Assembly: GCA_947497945.1 (NCBI GenBank)
Contig: CANMIP010000017.1
Coordinates: 60,359 to 124,358, forward strand
Length of the DNA: 64,000 nucleotides
Direction: 5' to 3'
From: an uncultured Tropicimonas sp.
GTDB taxonomy: Bacteria; Pseudomonadota; Alphaproteobacteria; Rhodobacterales; Rhodobacteraceae
Translations under genes and position numbers: made by a program
The notes under the pieces: generated by a model
What the model was told of the DNA's origin: nothing
What the model saw: only the letters and a program-made list of their open reading frames with translations
The model's database searches: none
Part shown: one piece after another, positions 34,694 through 43,070 of the stretch
Numbering within the stretch: position 1 is the stretch's first letter
Layout of the letters: each line of letters starts with the position of its first letter

Positions 34694-35986
34694 TCAGATT
34701 TCCTCGACGCCGCACCAGTCGGCAACGAACAGGGCGGTGGCCTTGGTGACGCGACGCATGCTGTCCAGTTCGACGCGCTCGTTGAAGCCGTGGATCGCCT
34801 CGGCGCGGGGACCATAGACGAGGGCAGGGGTGTCGGCATAGAGGCCGAAGAAACGCGCATCGGTCGTCGCGGTGATCGCGGTGCGGTCCAGCGCGCGCCC
34901 GGTCACCGCGCCATGGGCGGCATCGAGCGCGCCGATTGCCTTTGCAGCGGCAGCGCTCTTGTCGGCGGAGAGAGCGTAGCCCTCGGCATGGAAGCCGTGA
35001 TAGACGATCTCCGGCAAGACATTCTTCAGGGAGGCATTTTCCCGCGCCGCATCCAGCAGCACCGCCTCGATCTCCGCTTTTGCAGCCTCGATGCCCTGGC
35101 CGGGAAAGATCGCCATGCGCACGTCGAAGACACACCAGGCCGGCACGGAGCTGGTCCAGTCGCCGCCTTCGATCTTGCCGATATTGAGGTTCAGCGCGTG
35201 GTCCATATGGGCATAATCGGCGGAGCGTTGCTCGGGCAGGTTCCAGCGCGCCTCCATCTCGTGCAGCGCGGCGATGAGCGGGATCGCGGCCTCGATGGCG
35301 TTGGATCCGGAGCCGGCATAGGCGACATGGGTCGGCAGCCCCTTGAGATGGACCTGGAACCAGATCACCCCGAGCTGGGCCGTCACGAGGCTCTCGGCGA
35401 AGGGCTCCGGGATCAGCGCGGCATCGGCCTTGTAGCCGCGCGCAAGGCAGGCCAGCGCGCCATTTCCGGTGCATTCCTCCTCGACCACGGATTGGACAAA
35501 GACATCCGCCGCCGGGGCCAGCCCGCAGGCGCGCAGCGCGTCCAGCGCGAAGAGGTTCGAGGCCAGCCCAGCCTTCATGTCCCCTGCGCCGCGCCCATAG
35601 AACCAGCCATCGGCGATGCGCGGCGCGAAGGGCGGGCTGTCCCACATGTCCAGCGGGCCTTCGGGGACAACATCGATATGCCCGTTGAGGATCAGCGAAC
35701 GGCCCGCGCCTGTGCGGCTGCGATGGCTGCCCACGACATTCACCGCGTCCTCATAGGGGGCGAGCACGGGCGAGAAGCCTGGCAGGTGCCCGATCTCGTC
35801 GAGATCGATCTGCCAGCGGTCCAACTCATAGCCGCGCGCAGAGAGTTCCCCGGCCATGAAATCCTGCGCGCCCTGTTCGTTGCCGCGCGTGGAGGGGTGC
35901 GCGACCAGCTCGGACAGGAATGCCGTCTGGGCCCCGAAACCGGAATCGACGGCCTCAAACAGGCGGGTCTGCAAATGCGGGTCCAT
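34694..35986 (-). CDS. M20-family amidohydrolase (ArgE/DapE type)
   Basis: A 430-residue zinc peptidase/deacylase. Metal ligands and catalytic acids appear in NGHIDVVPEGP (His, Asp), GRGAGDMKAGLA (Asp) and VVEEECTGNG (Glu pair); a dimerisation domain occupies about 190-310. Relatives remove the acyl group from N-acetylornithine or succinyl-diaminopimelate. The operon context (GNAT, transaminase, CoA-transferase, thiolase) suggests removal of an N-acetyl group from an omega-acetamido acid. GAGGAG before ATG 35986 sets the start. Ten bp separate it from the CoA-transferase B stop. Confidence 0.88.
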   Translation of the reverse strand: MDPHLQTRLFEAVDSGFGAQTAFLSELVAHPSTRGNEQGAQDFMAGELSARGYELDRWQIDLDEIGHLPGFSPVLAPYEDAVNVVGSHRSRTGAGRSLILNGHIDVVPEGPLDMWDSPPFAPRIADGWFYGRGAGDMKAGLASNLFALDALRACGLAPAADVFVQSVVEEECTGNGALACLARGYKADAALIPEPFAESLVTAQLGVIWFQVHLKGLPTHVAYAGSGSNAIEAAIPLIAALHEMEARWNLPEQRSADYAHMDHALNLNIGKIEGGDWTSSVPAWCVFDVRMAIFPGQGIEAAKAEIEAVLLDAARENASLKNVLPEIVYHGFHAEGYALSADKSAAAAKAIGALDAAHGAVTGRALDRTAITATTDARFFGLYADTPALVYGPRAEAIHGFNERVELDSMRRVTKATALFVADWCGVEEI

Positions 35987-35996
35987 CCGGGCCTCC

Positions 35997-36656
35997 TCAG
36001 AAAGTTGGAATGTCGCCAGCGGGCAGGGCAAGCGGCGCGCCGGTGGCCTGCGTGATCTCGGCCAGGCTGACGCCCTCGGCCCGCTCGCGCAGGGCAAAGC
36101 CGTCCGGTGTCACGTCGATCACGGCCATGTCGGTGAAGATCCGCGCCACGCAACCGCGCGCTGTGATCGGCAGGGTACAATCGGCCTTCAGCTTGGGATT
36201 GCCGGCACGGTCGGTCTGCGTGGTCAGCACGACAACCCGGCGCGCCTTCTGCGCCAACTCGATGCCGCCGCCCGCGCCGGGCGAGAACTTGCCGGGGATC
36301 TTCCAATTGGCCAGATCGCCCGCTTGCGAGACCTCGAACGCGCCCAGCATGGTCAGGTCGAGCCGCCCCGAGCGCACCAGTGCGAAGCTGACCGCGCTGT
36401 CAAAAAAGGCTGAGCCGGGGAGGGTCGAGACATAGGCGCCGCCGGCATCGATCAGGTTCCGGTCCGCCTTGTCTGGTGGCAGGGTCGGGCCGATTCCCGA
36501 GAGGCCGTTTTCGGTATGCAGGCAGACCGGGAAATCGGCGTCGAGATGGTTCACGACCCGTGTCGGCAATCCGATGCCGAGATTGACCACCATGCCGGGG
36601 GCGATCTCGGCCGCGGCGCGGGCGACCATCCTGTTTCTAGCGTCGGACAATTGCAT
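35997..36656 (-). CDS. 3-oxoacid CoA-transferase, subunit B
   Basis: A 219-residue family I CoA-transferase beta subunit. The catalytic Glu is E49 in HTENGLSGIGP, which forms the CoA thioester, and GKFSPGAGGGIELAQ is a conserved glycine segment. With subunit A it moves CoA from succinyl-CoA or acetyl-CoA to a 3-oxo acid. The start ATG 36656 lies inside the end of the A gene (20-bp overlap), so the two are translationally coupled. The family includes acetoacetate and 3-oxoadipate transferases; which acid is used here is inferred only from context. Confidence 0.92.
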   Translation of the reverse strand: MQLSDARNRMVARAAAEIAPGMVVNLGIGLPTRVVNHLDADFPVCLHTENGLSGIGPTLPPDKADRNLIDAGGAYVSTLPGSAFFDSAVSFALVRSGRLDLTMLGAFEVSQAGDLANWKIPGKFSPGAGGGIELAQKARRVVVLTTQTDRAGNPKLKADCTLPITARGCVARIFTDMAVIDVTPDGFALRERAEGVSLAEITQATGAPLALPAGDIPTF

Positions 36657-37329
36657 ATTCCTTGCTGAGAGTGCCCAGTTCGACCACGTGATCGACAAAC
36701 GGGCCGGGCGTGTGGACGTTGTCGGCGGCCAGCGCGCCGAAGGGCAGCAATTGCTCGGTCTCCACGATCACCCGCTCCGCGGCCATGGCCATCAGCGGGT
36801 TGAAATTGCGCGCCGTGGCCACGTAGTCGAGATTGCCGAACGGATCGGCGCTGTTGGCATGGATCAGGGCAACATCGGCGCGCAGGGCGGTCTCCACGAC
36901 AAGGCTTCTGCCATCGATCTCGACGCGTTGCTTGTGGGCGGCCAGCTCGGTCTCGGCGCCGATATCGGTGAGGATCGCGCCAAGCCCGGCCCCGCCGGCG
37001 CGGATGCGTTCGGCGAGGATGCCCTGGGCGCAGAATTCGACCTCGATCCTGCCAGTGTTCATCAGCTCGATCGCATGGGCGTTGAGGCCGATATGGGTGG
37101 TGATCAGCCGCGCCACCTGTCCGGCGGAAAGCAGATGATCGACGCCCATGCCGGTCTCGTTGGCATCGTTCTTGATCAGGGTCAGCTCGCGTTGGCCCTG
37201 CCGGAGAAGCTCCTGGATCAGCGTGAAGGGGGTGCCGGGCACGCCGAACCCGCCCAGCATCACGGTGGCCCCGTCCGGAATATGCGCAACGGCCTCTTCG
37301 AGCGCGGTTGTCTTGTCGGGGAGCTTCAT
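36637..37329 (-). CDS. 3-oxoacid CoA-transferase, subunit A
   Basis: A 230-residue alpha subunit, starting MKLPDKTTALEEAVAHIPDG and containing the conserved VMLGGFGVPGTPFTLI and GTLSKEYAIVRR end. It pairs with subunit B, whose gene overlaps its 3' end by 20 bp. The ATG at 37329 overlaps the stop of the GNAT gene by four bases. Placement between the acetyltransferase and the deacylase supports activation of an acetamido-3-oxo acid, although ordinary acetoacetate or 3-oxoadipate activation cannot be excluded. Confidence 0.92.
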   Translation of the reverse strand: MKLPDKTTALEEAVAHIPDGATVMLGGFGVPGTPFTLIQELLRQGQRELTLIKNDANETGMGVDHLLSAGQVARLITTHIGLNAHAIELMNTGRIEVEFCAQGILAERIRAGGAGLGAILTDIGAETELAAHKQRVEIDGRSLVVETALRADVALIHANSADPFGNLDYVATARNFNPLMAMAAERVIVETEQLLPFGALAADNVHTPGPFVDHVVELGTLSKEYAIVRR

Positions 37330-37823
37330 GTGTCAGCCTCGGCGGTCGGGGATGTCGCGAGCTGGGAGAAACCGTCGCCGGCGAGGTACATGTGCAGCAG
37401 ATCGGTCTGCGTTTTGAGGCCAAGCCGCACGTAGAAGGCGGCGGCGCCGTCGTTGTGCACATGGCGGCTGAGGGCAAGATAGGTCGCGCCCCAGCCGGTC
37501 TTCGCGCGACGGGCCACGGCGGCGAGCAGGACTGCGCCGATGCCGCTGCCGCGGGCCTCGGGCGCGACCCAGAGATCCTGCACATAGACGCCGGGCGCGC
37601 CGAGCGTGGTCGAGAAATGGGGGAAGAACAGGGCCATGCCAGCAGGGGTGCCCTGCCGCTCTGCAAGCAAGGTCTCGAAGAGCGGGGCGTCTCCGAAGCC
37701 ATGGGTTCGGATTGTCTCGGGCGTGGAGGCGAAGCGGGCACTGTCGCCGGTCTCCTCGGCGAGCCGGCGCAGCATCTCCGCTATGGACTCGACATCGGCG
37801 GGCGTGGCGCTGCGGATCGTCAT
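37326..37823 (-). CDS. GNAT-family N-acetyltransferase
   Basis: A 165-residue single GNAT domain. The acetyl-CoA loop is in VYVQDLWVAPEARGSGIGAVLLAA (R-x-x-G-x-G/A equivalent ARGSGIG), and the C-terminal AFYVRLGLK is the usual last strand. It resembles the diamine/polyamine acetyltransferase branch more than ribosomal-protein acetylases, judged by length and the FFPHFSTTLGAPG segment. Both ends overlap neighbours by four bases, binding it firmly into the operon. In the proposed scheme it acetylates the terminal amine of the imported amino acid. Confidence 0.87.
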   Translation of the reverse strand: MTIRSATPADVESIAEMLRRLAEETGDSARFASTPETIRTHGFGDAPLFETLLAERQGTPAGMALFFPHFSTTLGAPGVYVQDLWVAPEARGSGIGAVLLAAVARRAKTGWGATYLALSRHVHNDGAAAFYVRLGLKTQTDLLHMYLAGDGFSQLATSPTAEADT

Positions 37824-39172
37824 GCGGCCACCCCCGTTTCCAGCCCGACCTCGGCGGCAAAGGCGTCGAGGCTGTCAGTGAGGATCTCCATCATTTCGCC
37901 GATTTGGTGTTCTTTGATGATGAGTGGCGGGGCGATGAGGAAGTGATCGCCGGCCACGCCGCCGCGCGTGCGGCGTGAATAGGTGATCAGCCCGCGCGTA
38001 TAGGCCAGTTCCACCAGCCGGCTATGCGCATTCAGCTCGGCGGGCAGCGGCTCCATCGTCTCGCGGTCGGAGACGAACTCGAACGCGGTCAGCAACCCTT
38101 TGCCGCGCACGTCGCCGATAAAGGGATAGCGCGCCATGAGCCCCTTGAGCTGCTCCATCAGCACAACGCCCATCGCGGCGGCGTTGCCAATGAGATCCTG
38201 CGTCTCGATCTCCTCCAGCACGGCCAGCCCGGCGGAACAGGCCAGCGGATTGCCGGCATAGGTGAAGCCATGCAGGAAGCCGCCCGCATCGAGGATCGGA
38301 TCGACGAGCCGGGCGGGCGCGACCATGGCGCCGAGCGGCGCATAGCCCGCGCCGAACCCCTTGGAAAGCGCGACGATATCGGGCGTGATGCCCCAATGCT
38401 GGGCGGCGAGGAAACGGCCCGTCCGCCCGGCGCCGGTCATCACCTCGTCATATATCAGCAGGATGCCGAATTCGTCGCAGATCTCACGGATGCGACCATA
38501 ATAGCTGTCAGGCGCGACCAGCGCGCCGGTCGAGGCGCCGCCGACCGGCTCCATGATGAAGGCCAACACCGTTTCCGGCCCTTCGGCCAGGATCTTGTCG
38601 CGCAGCATCTCGGCATATTTCAGCCCGCGCTGCTCTTCGGAGAGGTTGTCCCGGTCGAGATAGGTGGCCGGGGCCGGCACTTTCGGCATGCCGCGCATCA
38701 TCGGATCGAAAGGGCGGGCGAGCGGGTCATAGCCGGTCAGGTCCAGCGCCCCGAGCGTGCAGCCGTGATAGGAGGGGAAACGCGAGATCACTTTCCAGCG
38801 GCTCTCCTGTCCTTGCGTGATCGCGTATTGCCGGGCGAGTTTCACCGCGCTTTCGACGGCTTCCGAGCCGCCGGAGACGAAGAAGACCCGGTCCAGCCCC
38901 TTGGGCATCATCGAGACGGTTTTTGTTGCCAGCGCCTCCGAGGCTTCGGTGCGGAAATGCAGCCGGTAGCCGAAGGTCGCGCGGTCCATCTGGGCCTTCA
39001 TCGCGGCCAGAACGCGCGGATTGGAATGGCCGATATTGGAGACCATCGCGCCCGAAGAGCCGTCAATATAGCGCTTGCCGGTCTCGTCGAAGAGATAGAT
39101 CCCCTCGCCATGGTCGAGGAAGGGGCGCGGGGTGCGGGACTGGTAGAAGAGATGGGAGGGGGCGTCGGTCAC
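37820..39172 (-). CDS. Class III (PLP-dependent) aminotransferase
   Basis: A 450-residue aminotransferase with fold type I features: [15 protein letters not shown] (phosphate loop), the PLP-pairing Asp D242 in [15 protein letters not shown] and the Schiff-base lysine K271 in [12 protein letters not shown]. Family members act on beta- and omega-amino acids such as beta-alanine, 4-aminobutyrate or taurine, with pyruvate or 2-oxoglutarate. The start is GTG 39172, overlapping the ATPase gene stop by four bases. Followed by CoA-transferase and thiolase, it most simply yields a 3-oxo acid from a beta-amino acid. Confidence 0.9.
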   Translation of the reverse strand: MTDAPSHLFYQSRTPRPFLDHGEGIYLFDETGKRYIDGSSGAMVSNIGHSNPRVLAAMKAQMDRATFGYRLHFRTEASEALATKTVSMMPKGLDRVFFVSGGSEAVESAVKLARQYAITQGQESRWKVISRFPSYHGCTLGALDLTGYDPLARPFDPMMRGMPKVPAPATYLDRDNLSEEQRGLKYAEMLRDKILAEGPETVLAFIMEPVGGASTGALVAPDSYYGRIREICDEFGILLIYDEVMTGAGRTGRFLAAQHWGITPDIVALSKGFGAGYAPLGAMVAPARLVDPILDAGGFLHGFTYAGNPLACSAGLAVLEEIETQDLIGNAAAMGVVLMEQLKGLMARYPFIGDVRGKGLLTAFEFVSDRETMEPLPAELNAHSRLVELAYTRGLITYSRRTRGGVAGDHFLIAPPLIIKEHQIGEMMEILTDSLDAFAAEVGLETGVAA

Positions 39173-39939
39173 GTCGCGTCTCCGAGATGTTTGCGCAGGA
39201 ATTCTCGGGTGCGGGCTTCTTTCGGGTTCCTGAAGACCACCTCGGGCGGGCCTTCCTCGACCACGTAGCCTTGGTCCATGAACAGCACCCGGTCGCAGAC
39301 CGAGGCCGCGAAATCCATCTCATGGGTGACGATGATCATCGTCATGTGCTCCTCGGCGAGCTTCTTCATCACCAGGTTCACCTCCTCGACCAGCTCCGGG
39401 TCCAGTGCCGAGGTGGCCTCGTCAAAGAGCATCAGCTTGGGCTTCATCGCCAGCGCGCGGGCGATGGCGCAGCGCTGTTTCTGCCCGCCGGAAAGCCGCG
39501 AGGGGTAATAGTCAATGCGGTCGAGCAACCCGACATGGGCGAGCTGTTCCTCGGCCAGCGCGTCGGCCTCGGCCTTGGAGATGCCCTTCAGCAGCTTCGG
39601 CGCCATGGTCACGTTCTCCCGCACGGTGAGATGCGGGAAGAGGTTGAAATGCTGGAACACCATCCCGATATGCTCGCGCATCTCGTTGATATGTTTCTCA
39701 TATTGCCGGTGCGGCAGGGTCTTGTTGACCTGCACGCCCTCCAGCAGCACCTCGCCTTCGGTGAGCGGATCAAGGTCGTTGATGGCGCGCAGCAGGGTCG
39801 ATTTGCCGGAGCCGGAGGGGCCGATGATGGCGACGATCTGGCCGCGCTCCACGGTGAGGCTGATATCCTTGAGGACCTCGATATAGCCGTAATTCTTCCG
39901 GGCGTGGCGGATTTCGACAAAAGGCTGGGCGTCGGACAT
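39169..39939 (-). CDS. Polar amino acid ABC transporter ATPase
   Basis: A 256-residue ATP-binding subunit of the GlnQ/HisP class. Walker [16 protein letters not shown], signature [15 protein letters not shown], Walker [16 protein letters not shown] and the switch His in VTHEMDF are all intact. It powers uptake through the two permeases encoded just upstream. Fifteen bp separate it from the permease at 39955, and it overlaps the aminotransferase start. Confidence 0.94.
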   Translation of the reverse strand: MSDAQPFVEIRHARKNYGYIEVLKDISLTVERGQIVAIIGPSGSGKSTLLRAINDLDPLTEGEVLLEGVQVNKTLPHRQYEKHINEMREHIGMVFQHFNLFPHLTVRENVTMAPKLLKGISKAEADALAEEQLAHVGLLDRIDYYPSRLSGGQKQRCAIARALAMKPKLMLFDEATSALDPELVEEVNLVMKKLAEEHMTMIIVTHEMDFAASVCDRVLFMDQGYVVEEGPPEVVFRNPKEARTREFLRKHLGDAT

Positions 39940-39954
39940 GGGAGCCTCGCTGGG

Positions 39955-40611
39955 TTATCGGGAGAGCGCGATGCGGCGCTCGATGCGGCGCAGGACGGCT
40001 TCCATCCCGAGATTGATGACGTAATAGCAGACGGCGGCGACGAGGTAGAACTCGAAGGGCCGATAGGTGCGTCCGATGGCGAGCTGGGCCGAGAGGGTCA
40101 GCTCCGTGACGCCGATCACCGAGACCAGCGCGGAATCCTTCAGCAGCGCGATCATGTTGTTGCCTATGGGCGGGATCACGTCGCGCACCGCCTGCGGGAC
40201 GACCACCTTGCGCAGCGCTTGGGTGCGCGAGAGGCCGAGCGTGCGGGCGGCTTCCATCTGGCCGGTGTCCACGGCGATGATCGCGGTCTGGATCAGCTCG
40301 GAATTGTAGACCGCGAAATGCAGCCCCAGCCCCACGACCCCGGCGACGAAGGCCGGCAGGTCGATGCCGATCTGGATCAGGCCGAAATAGATCAGGAAGA
40401 GCTGCAAGAGCAGTGGCGTGCCCATGAAGAGCCAGGCGAAGAGGCGGAAGGGCTGGCGAACGATCCAGGGTGCGTAGAGTGCGATCACGGCGAGCAGGAT
40501 GCCCCCGACGAAGCTCAGGGCCGCTGCGGAAACGGTGATGGCGATGGTCCAGACCACGCCGAGCAGGATCGTGTCCATCCAGCCGGGAACAACGGAGAAA
40601 TCAAGCCCCAT
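39955..40611 (-). CDS. Polar amino acid ABC transporter permease (HisM/GlnP type), second copy
   Basis: A 218-residue inner-membrane permease with about five helices. The EAA loop that contacts the ATPase is at ARTLGLSRTQALRKVVVPQAVR. It pairs with the permease at 40639 as a heterodimer. The gap to its neighbour is 27 bp. Length and topology are those of His/Gln-type permeases. Confidence 0.92.
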   Translation of the reverse strand: MGLDFSVVPGWMDTILLGVVWTIAITVSAAALSFVGGILLAVIALYAPWIVRQPFRLFAWLFMGTPLLLQLFLIYFGLIQIGIDLPAFVAGVVGLGLHFAVYNSELIQTAIIAVDTGQMEAARTLGLSRTQALRKVVVPQAVRDVIPPIGNNMIALLKDSALVSVIGVTELTLSAQLAIGRTYRPFEFYLVAAVCYYVINLGMEAVLRRIERRIALSR

Positions 40612-40638
40612 CGCGGGCTCCTTTCAGCGGGATCGGGG

Positions 40639-41289
40639 TCATGTCAGGCGCACCTTTCGGTCGAGATAGGTGATGCCCTTGCCCACCACGTAGATGATGA
40701 CCATGTAGAGCAGCCCCGAAAGCAGGAACATTTCGAAGGGCTTGTAGGTCGAGCCGATATAGCGCTGCGCGGTATAGGTCAGCTCCACGACGGAGATCGC
40801 GGCGACCAGCGCCGTGCCCTTGATCAGCGCGTTGATATTGACCCCGAGCGGGCGGATCATCAAACGGAGCGCCTGCGGCAGCACGACGTTGCGAAAAGCC
40901 TGGTAGCTCGACAGCCCGAGCGTGCGCGCGGCCTCGGCCTGGCCCTTGTCGATGGCGATGATGGAGCCGCGCATGGTCTCGGTCATATAGGCGCCGATAT
41001 TGACGCCGAGCCCGATCACGCCGGCCTCGAAGGCGTCAAGCTGGATGCCGACCTGCGGTCCGCCGAAATAGAGCAGGAAGAGCTGGATCAGCGCCGGGGT
41101 GCCGCGAAACAGGCTCACATAGGTCGCGCCGATCATGCGCAGATAGCCGTGGCGCGACAGCCGCGCCGCCGCCCCGAGCGAGCCGCAGATCAAACCGAGG
41201 ATCGTCGTCAGGATCGACAACTGGATCGTCACCCAGGCGGCTTGGAGAAAGAACGGATAGATCCGCAGCATGAGGTCGAAATCCAGCAC
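40639..41289 (-). CDS. Polar amino acid ABC transporter permease (HisQ/GlnP type), first copy
   Basis: A 216-residue permease with about five helices and an EAA loop at ARTLGLSSYQAFRNVVLPQALR. It starts at GTG 41289 with AGGGGG upstream, nine bp after the amidohydrolase stop. It forms the membrane channel with the permease at 39955. Confidence 0.92.
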   Translation of the reverse strand: MLDFDLMLRIYPFFLQAAWVTIQLSILTTILGLICGSLGAAARLSRHGYLRMIGATYVSLFRGTPALIQLFLLYFGGPQVGIQLDAFEAGVIGLGVNIGAYMTETMRGSIIAIDKGQAEAARTLGLSSYQAFRNVVLPQALRLMIRPLGVNINALIKGTALVAAISVVELTYTAQRYIGSTYKPFEMFLLSGLLYMVIIYVVGKGITYLDRKVRLT

Positions 41290-41298
41290 CCGTGCCCC

Positions 41299-42090
41299 CT
41301 AGTGATGATCTGTGCGGTCGAGGATGGGCAGGGCGCGGATCTCGCGCACCAATGCCAGCGTCTCCTCGATGGCGGCTTGCAGGAATTTGGCGCCGGTCTC
41401 CGGGTCCGCCACGGTCGGGTCGCCCATCGTGCCATCGGGCGAGACCTCGGACCACCAGCGCATCAGCATCGCCTTGCCGCCGCCGCGCGCGAGGTCGAGG
41501 TTGAAGAAACGGCTGTCGGGGTCGTGCAGGTTCTGCTCCGTCGCTTTTTCGAGATGCACCAACTCCGGGTGGAGATGGGCATACATGGCCGCTTCGAACT
41601 CGCCCGCATGGGCGATACCGCCGATCTCGGATTTGCGATGGGCGTTGATCCGATCGGCACAGAGGTTCCAGTAGGAGGCCGAGACACAAATCACGCCGGT
41701 CTCGATCACCGTCTTGCGCGCGGCGAGATCCAGCACCGGGTGGTTGGAGCCATGCGAGTTGAGCAGCAGGATTCGGCGAAAGCCGTGATGGGCGAGCGAT
41801 ATTGTGATGTCGGTGACAAAGGCGAGCAGGGTCTCGGGCTGAATCCAGATCACGCCCGGGAAATCCTTGTGATGCTCGTTGAAGCCATATGGAACCGCCG
41901 GCATCACGAAGACCTCCTCCGGGGCCAGCCCGGCCACGCCATTCGCCACCGCCATACCCAGCACGGTGTCGGTGTCCAGCGGCATATGGGGCCCGTGATC
42001 CTCGGTGGCGGATACGTTGAGGATCACGACGCGGTCCTTGTCCGCGTCGCGTATCTCTTCCCATGTCTGCTTGCCGTAATCGGCGCTCAT
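41299..42090 (-). CDS. Creatininase-family amidohydrolase
   Basis: A 263-residue member of the creatininase family. The metal-binding pattern shows in VSATEDHGPHMPLDTDT (Glu/His/Asp), LLLNSHGSNHP (His) and YAHLHPE with a Glu before it. Relatives open cyclic amides such as creatinine or act on formamide-like bonds. It lies inside the transporter cassette, 57 bp after the binding-protein gene. It may open a lactam or another cyclic amide before the amino acid enters the transaminase route; the exact substrate is unknown. Confidence 0.85.
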   Translation of the reverse strand: MSADYGKQTWEEIRDADKDRVVILNVSATEDHGPHMPLDTDTVLGMAVANGVAGLAPEEVFVMPAVPYGFNEHHKDFPGVIWIQPETLLAFVTDITISLAHHGFRRILLLNSHGSNHPVLDLAARKTVIETGVICVSASYWNLCADRINAHRKSEIGGIAHAGEFEAAMYAHLHPELVHLEKATEQNLHDPDSRFFNLDLARGGGKAMLMRWWSEVSPDGTMGDPTVADPETGAKFLQAAIEETLALVREIRALPILDRTDHH

Positions 42091-42147
42091 CCCGGCCTCG
42101 CGTCTCGGAGTGGGGCCCGCCAGCAGGTGCCGGCGGGCCGGATCATG

Positions 42148-42927
42148 TCAGCGGATATCGGCGCCGATCCACTTTTCGGCGATCTCGACATAGGTGCCGT
42201 CATCCATCATCGCGTCGAGCGCTTCCTGCATGGCCGCGGCCAGCTCGGGGTTGCCCTCGCGGATGGCGATACCGGCACCAAAGGCCTCGGTCTCCAGGTC
42301 TTCGATGATCGCGAATTCCTGCCCCTTCTCGGTCATCGCCAGGATCGCGGCGATGGAGTCGTTGACGATCACGTCGACGCGGCCATTGTCCAGCTCCAGG
42401 AGCAGCTCGGGCAGGCCCTTGTACGTGTTGATGTCATAGCCCTGGGCGCTGGCCCATTCCTCATGCGTCTCGCCCAACGTCACGCCGACCTTGGCGTCGC
42501 CAAGCTGGCTGACGGAGGTGAACTCAGAGCCGGGCTTGGTGAAGATCGCCCGCTTGGTGGTGTAATAGGGACCGACGAAATCGACCACCTCGTCGCGCTC
42601 CTCTGTGATCGTCATCGAGCCGACAATCGCGTCGTATTTATTGGCCAGAAGCCCGCCGATGATGCCGTCCCAGGCGGTGGTGACGATCTCGGTCTCCAGC
42701 CCCATCCGCTTTGCGATCTCGGTGCCGATGGCGGGGTCGAAGCCGACGACCTCGTTCTTGTCATTGACGAAGTTGAAGGGCGGGTAAGCGCCGGACATGG
42801 CGATCCGGATCGAGCCCTTCTCCTTCAGCTCGGCCAGTTCCTCCGCAACAGCCGGCGATACCGACACGAAACCGGCGAGGGCAAGGGCGCCGGCGGTGAG
42901 CGTCAAAACGGTTCTGCGCTTGGTCAT
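42148..42927 (-). CDS. Polar amino acid ABC transporter binding protein
   Basis: A 259-residue periplasmic solute-binding protein (family 3). A Sec signal peptide (MTKRRTVLTLTAGALALAGF) is followed by the mature start AEELAELKEKGSIRIAMSGAYPPF. Ligand-contact segments are VGFDPAIGTEIAKRMGL and YDAIVGSMTITEERDE, typical of basic and polar amino acid binders. ACAGGAGAGACAG sets ATG 42927. It is the first gene of the long operon, and its upstream region is shared with the divergent LysR gene. Confidence 0.92.
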   Translation of the reverse strand: MTKRRTVLTLTAGALALAGFVSVSPAVAEELAELKEKGSIRIAMSGAYPPFNFVNDKNEVVGFDPAIGTEIAKRMGLETEIVTTAWDGIIGGLLANKYDAIVGSMTITEERDEVVDFVGPYYTTKRAIFTKPGSEFTSVSQLGDAKVGVTLGETHEEWASAQGYDINTYKGLPELLLELDNGRVDVIVNDSIAAILAMTEKGQEFAIIEDLETEAFGAGIAIREGNPELAAAMQEALDAMMDDGTYVEIAEKWIGADIR

Positions 42928-43048
42928 CTGTCTCTCCTGTTGGATCTGTTGGCAGCAGCTCCCGCCCGGGCGCGCGGCCGGGTGCGGGACGACGGTTTTT
43001 TCCGCCTTGGGCAAAACGCTTGCACGCGCTCCAGTATCGAGCAAATAA

Positions 43049-43062
43049 ATAATCTGAATTAT
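43049..43062. promoter_or_regulatory. Palindrome between the LysR gene and the amino acid operon
   Basis: ATAAT-CTGA-ATTAT is a perfect 5-bp inverted repeat in an AT-rich patch (43041-43062) that stands out from the GC-rich surroundings. It lies just before the LysR start and about 120 bp from the divergent operon start. LysR proteins bind such dyads. The assignment rests on position only. Confidence 0.5.
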
Positions 43063-43070
43063 CGCCATAG

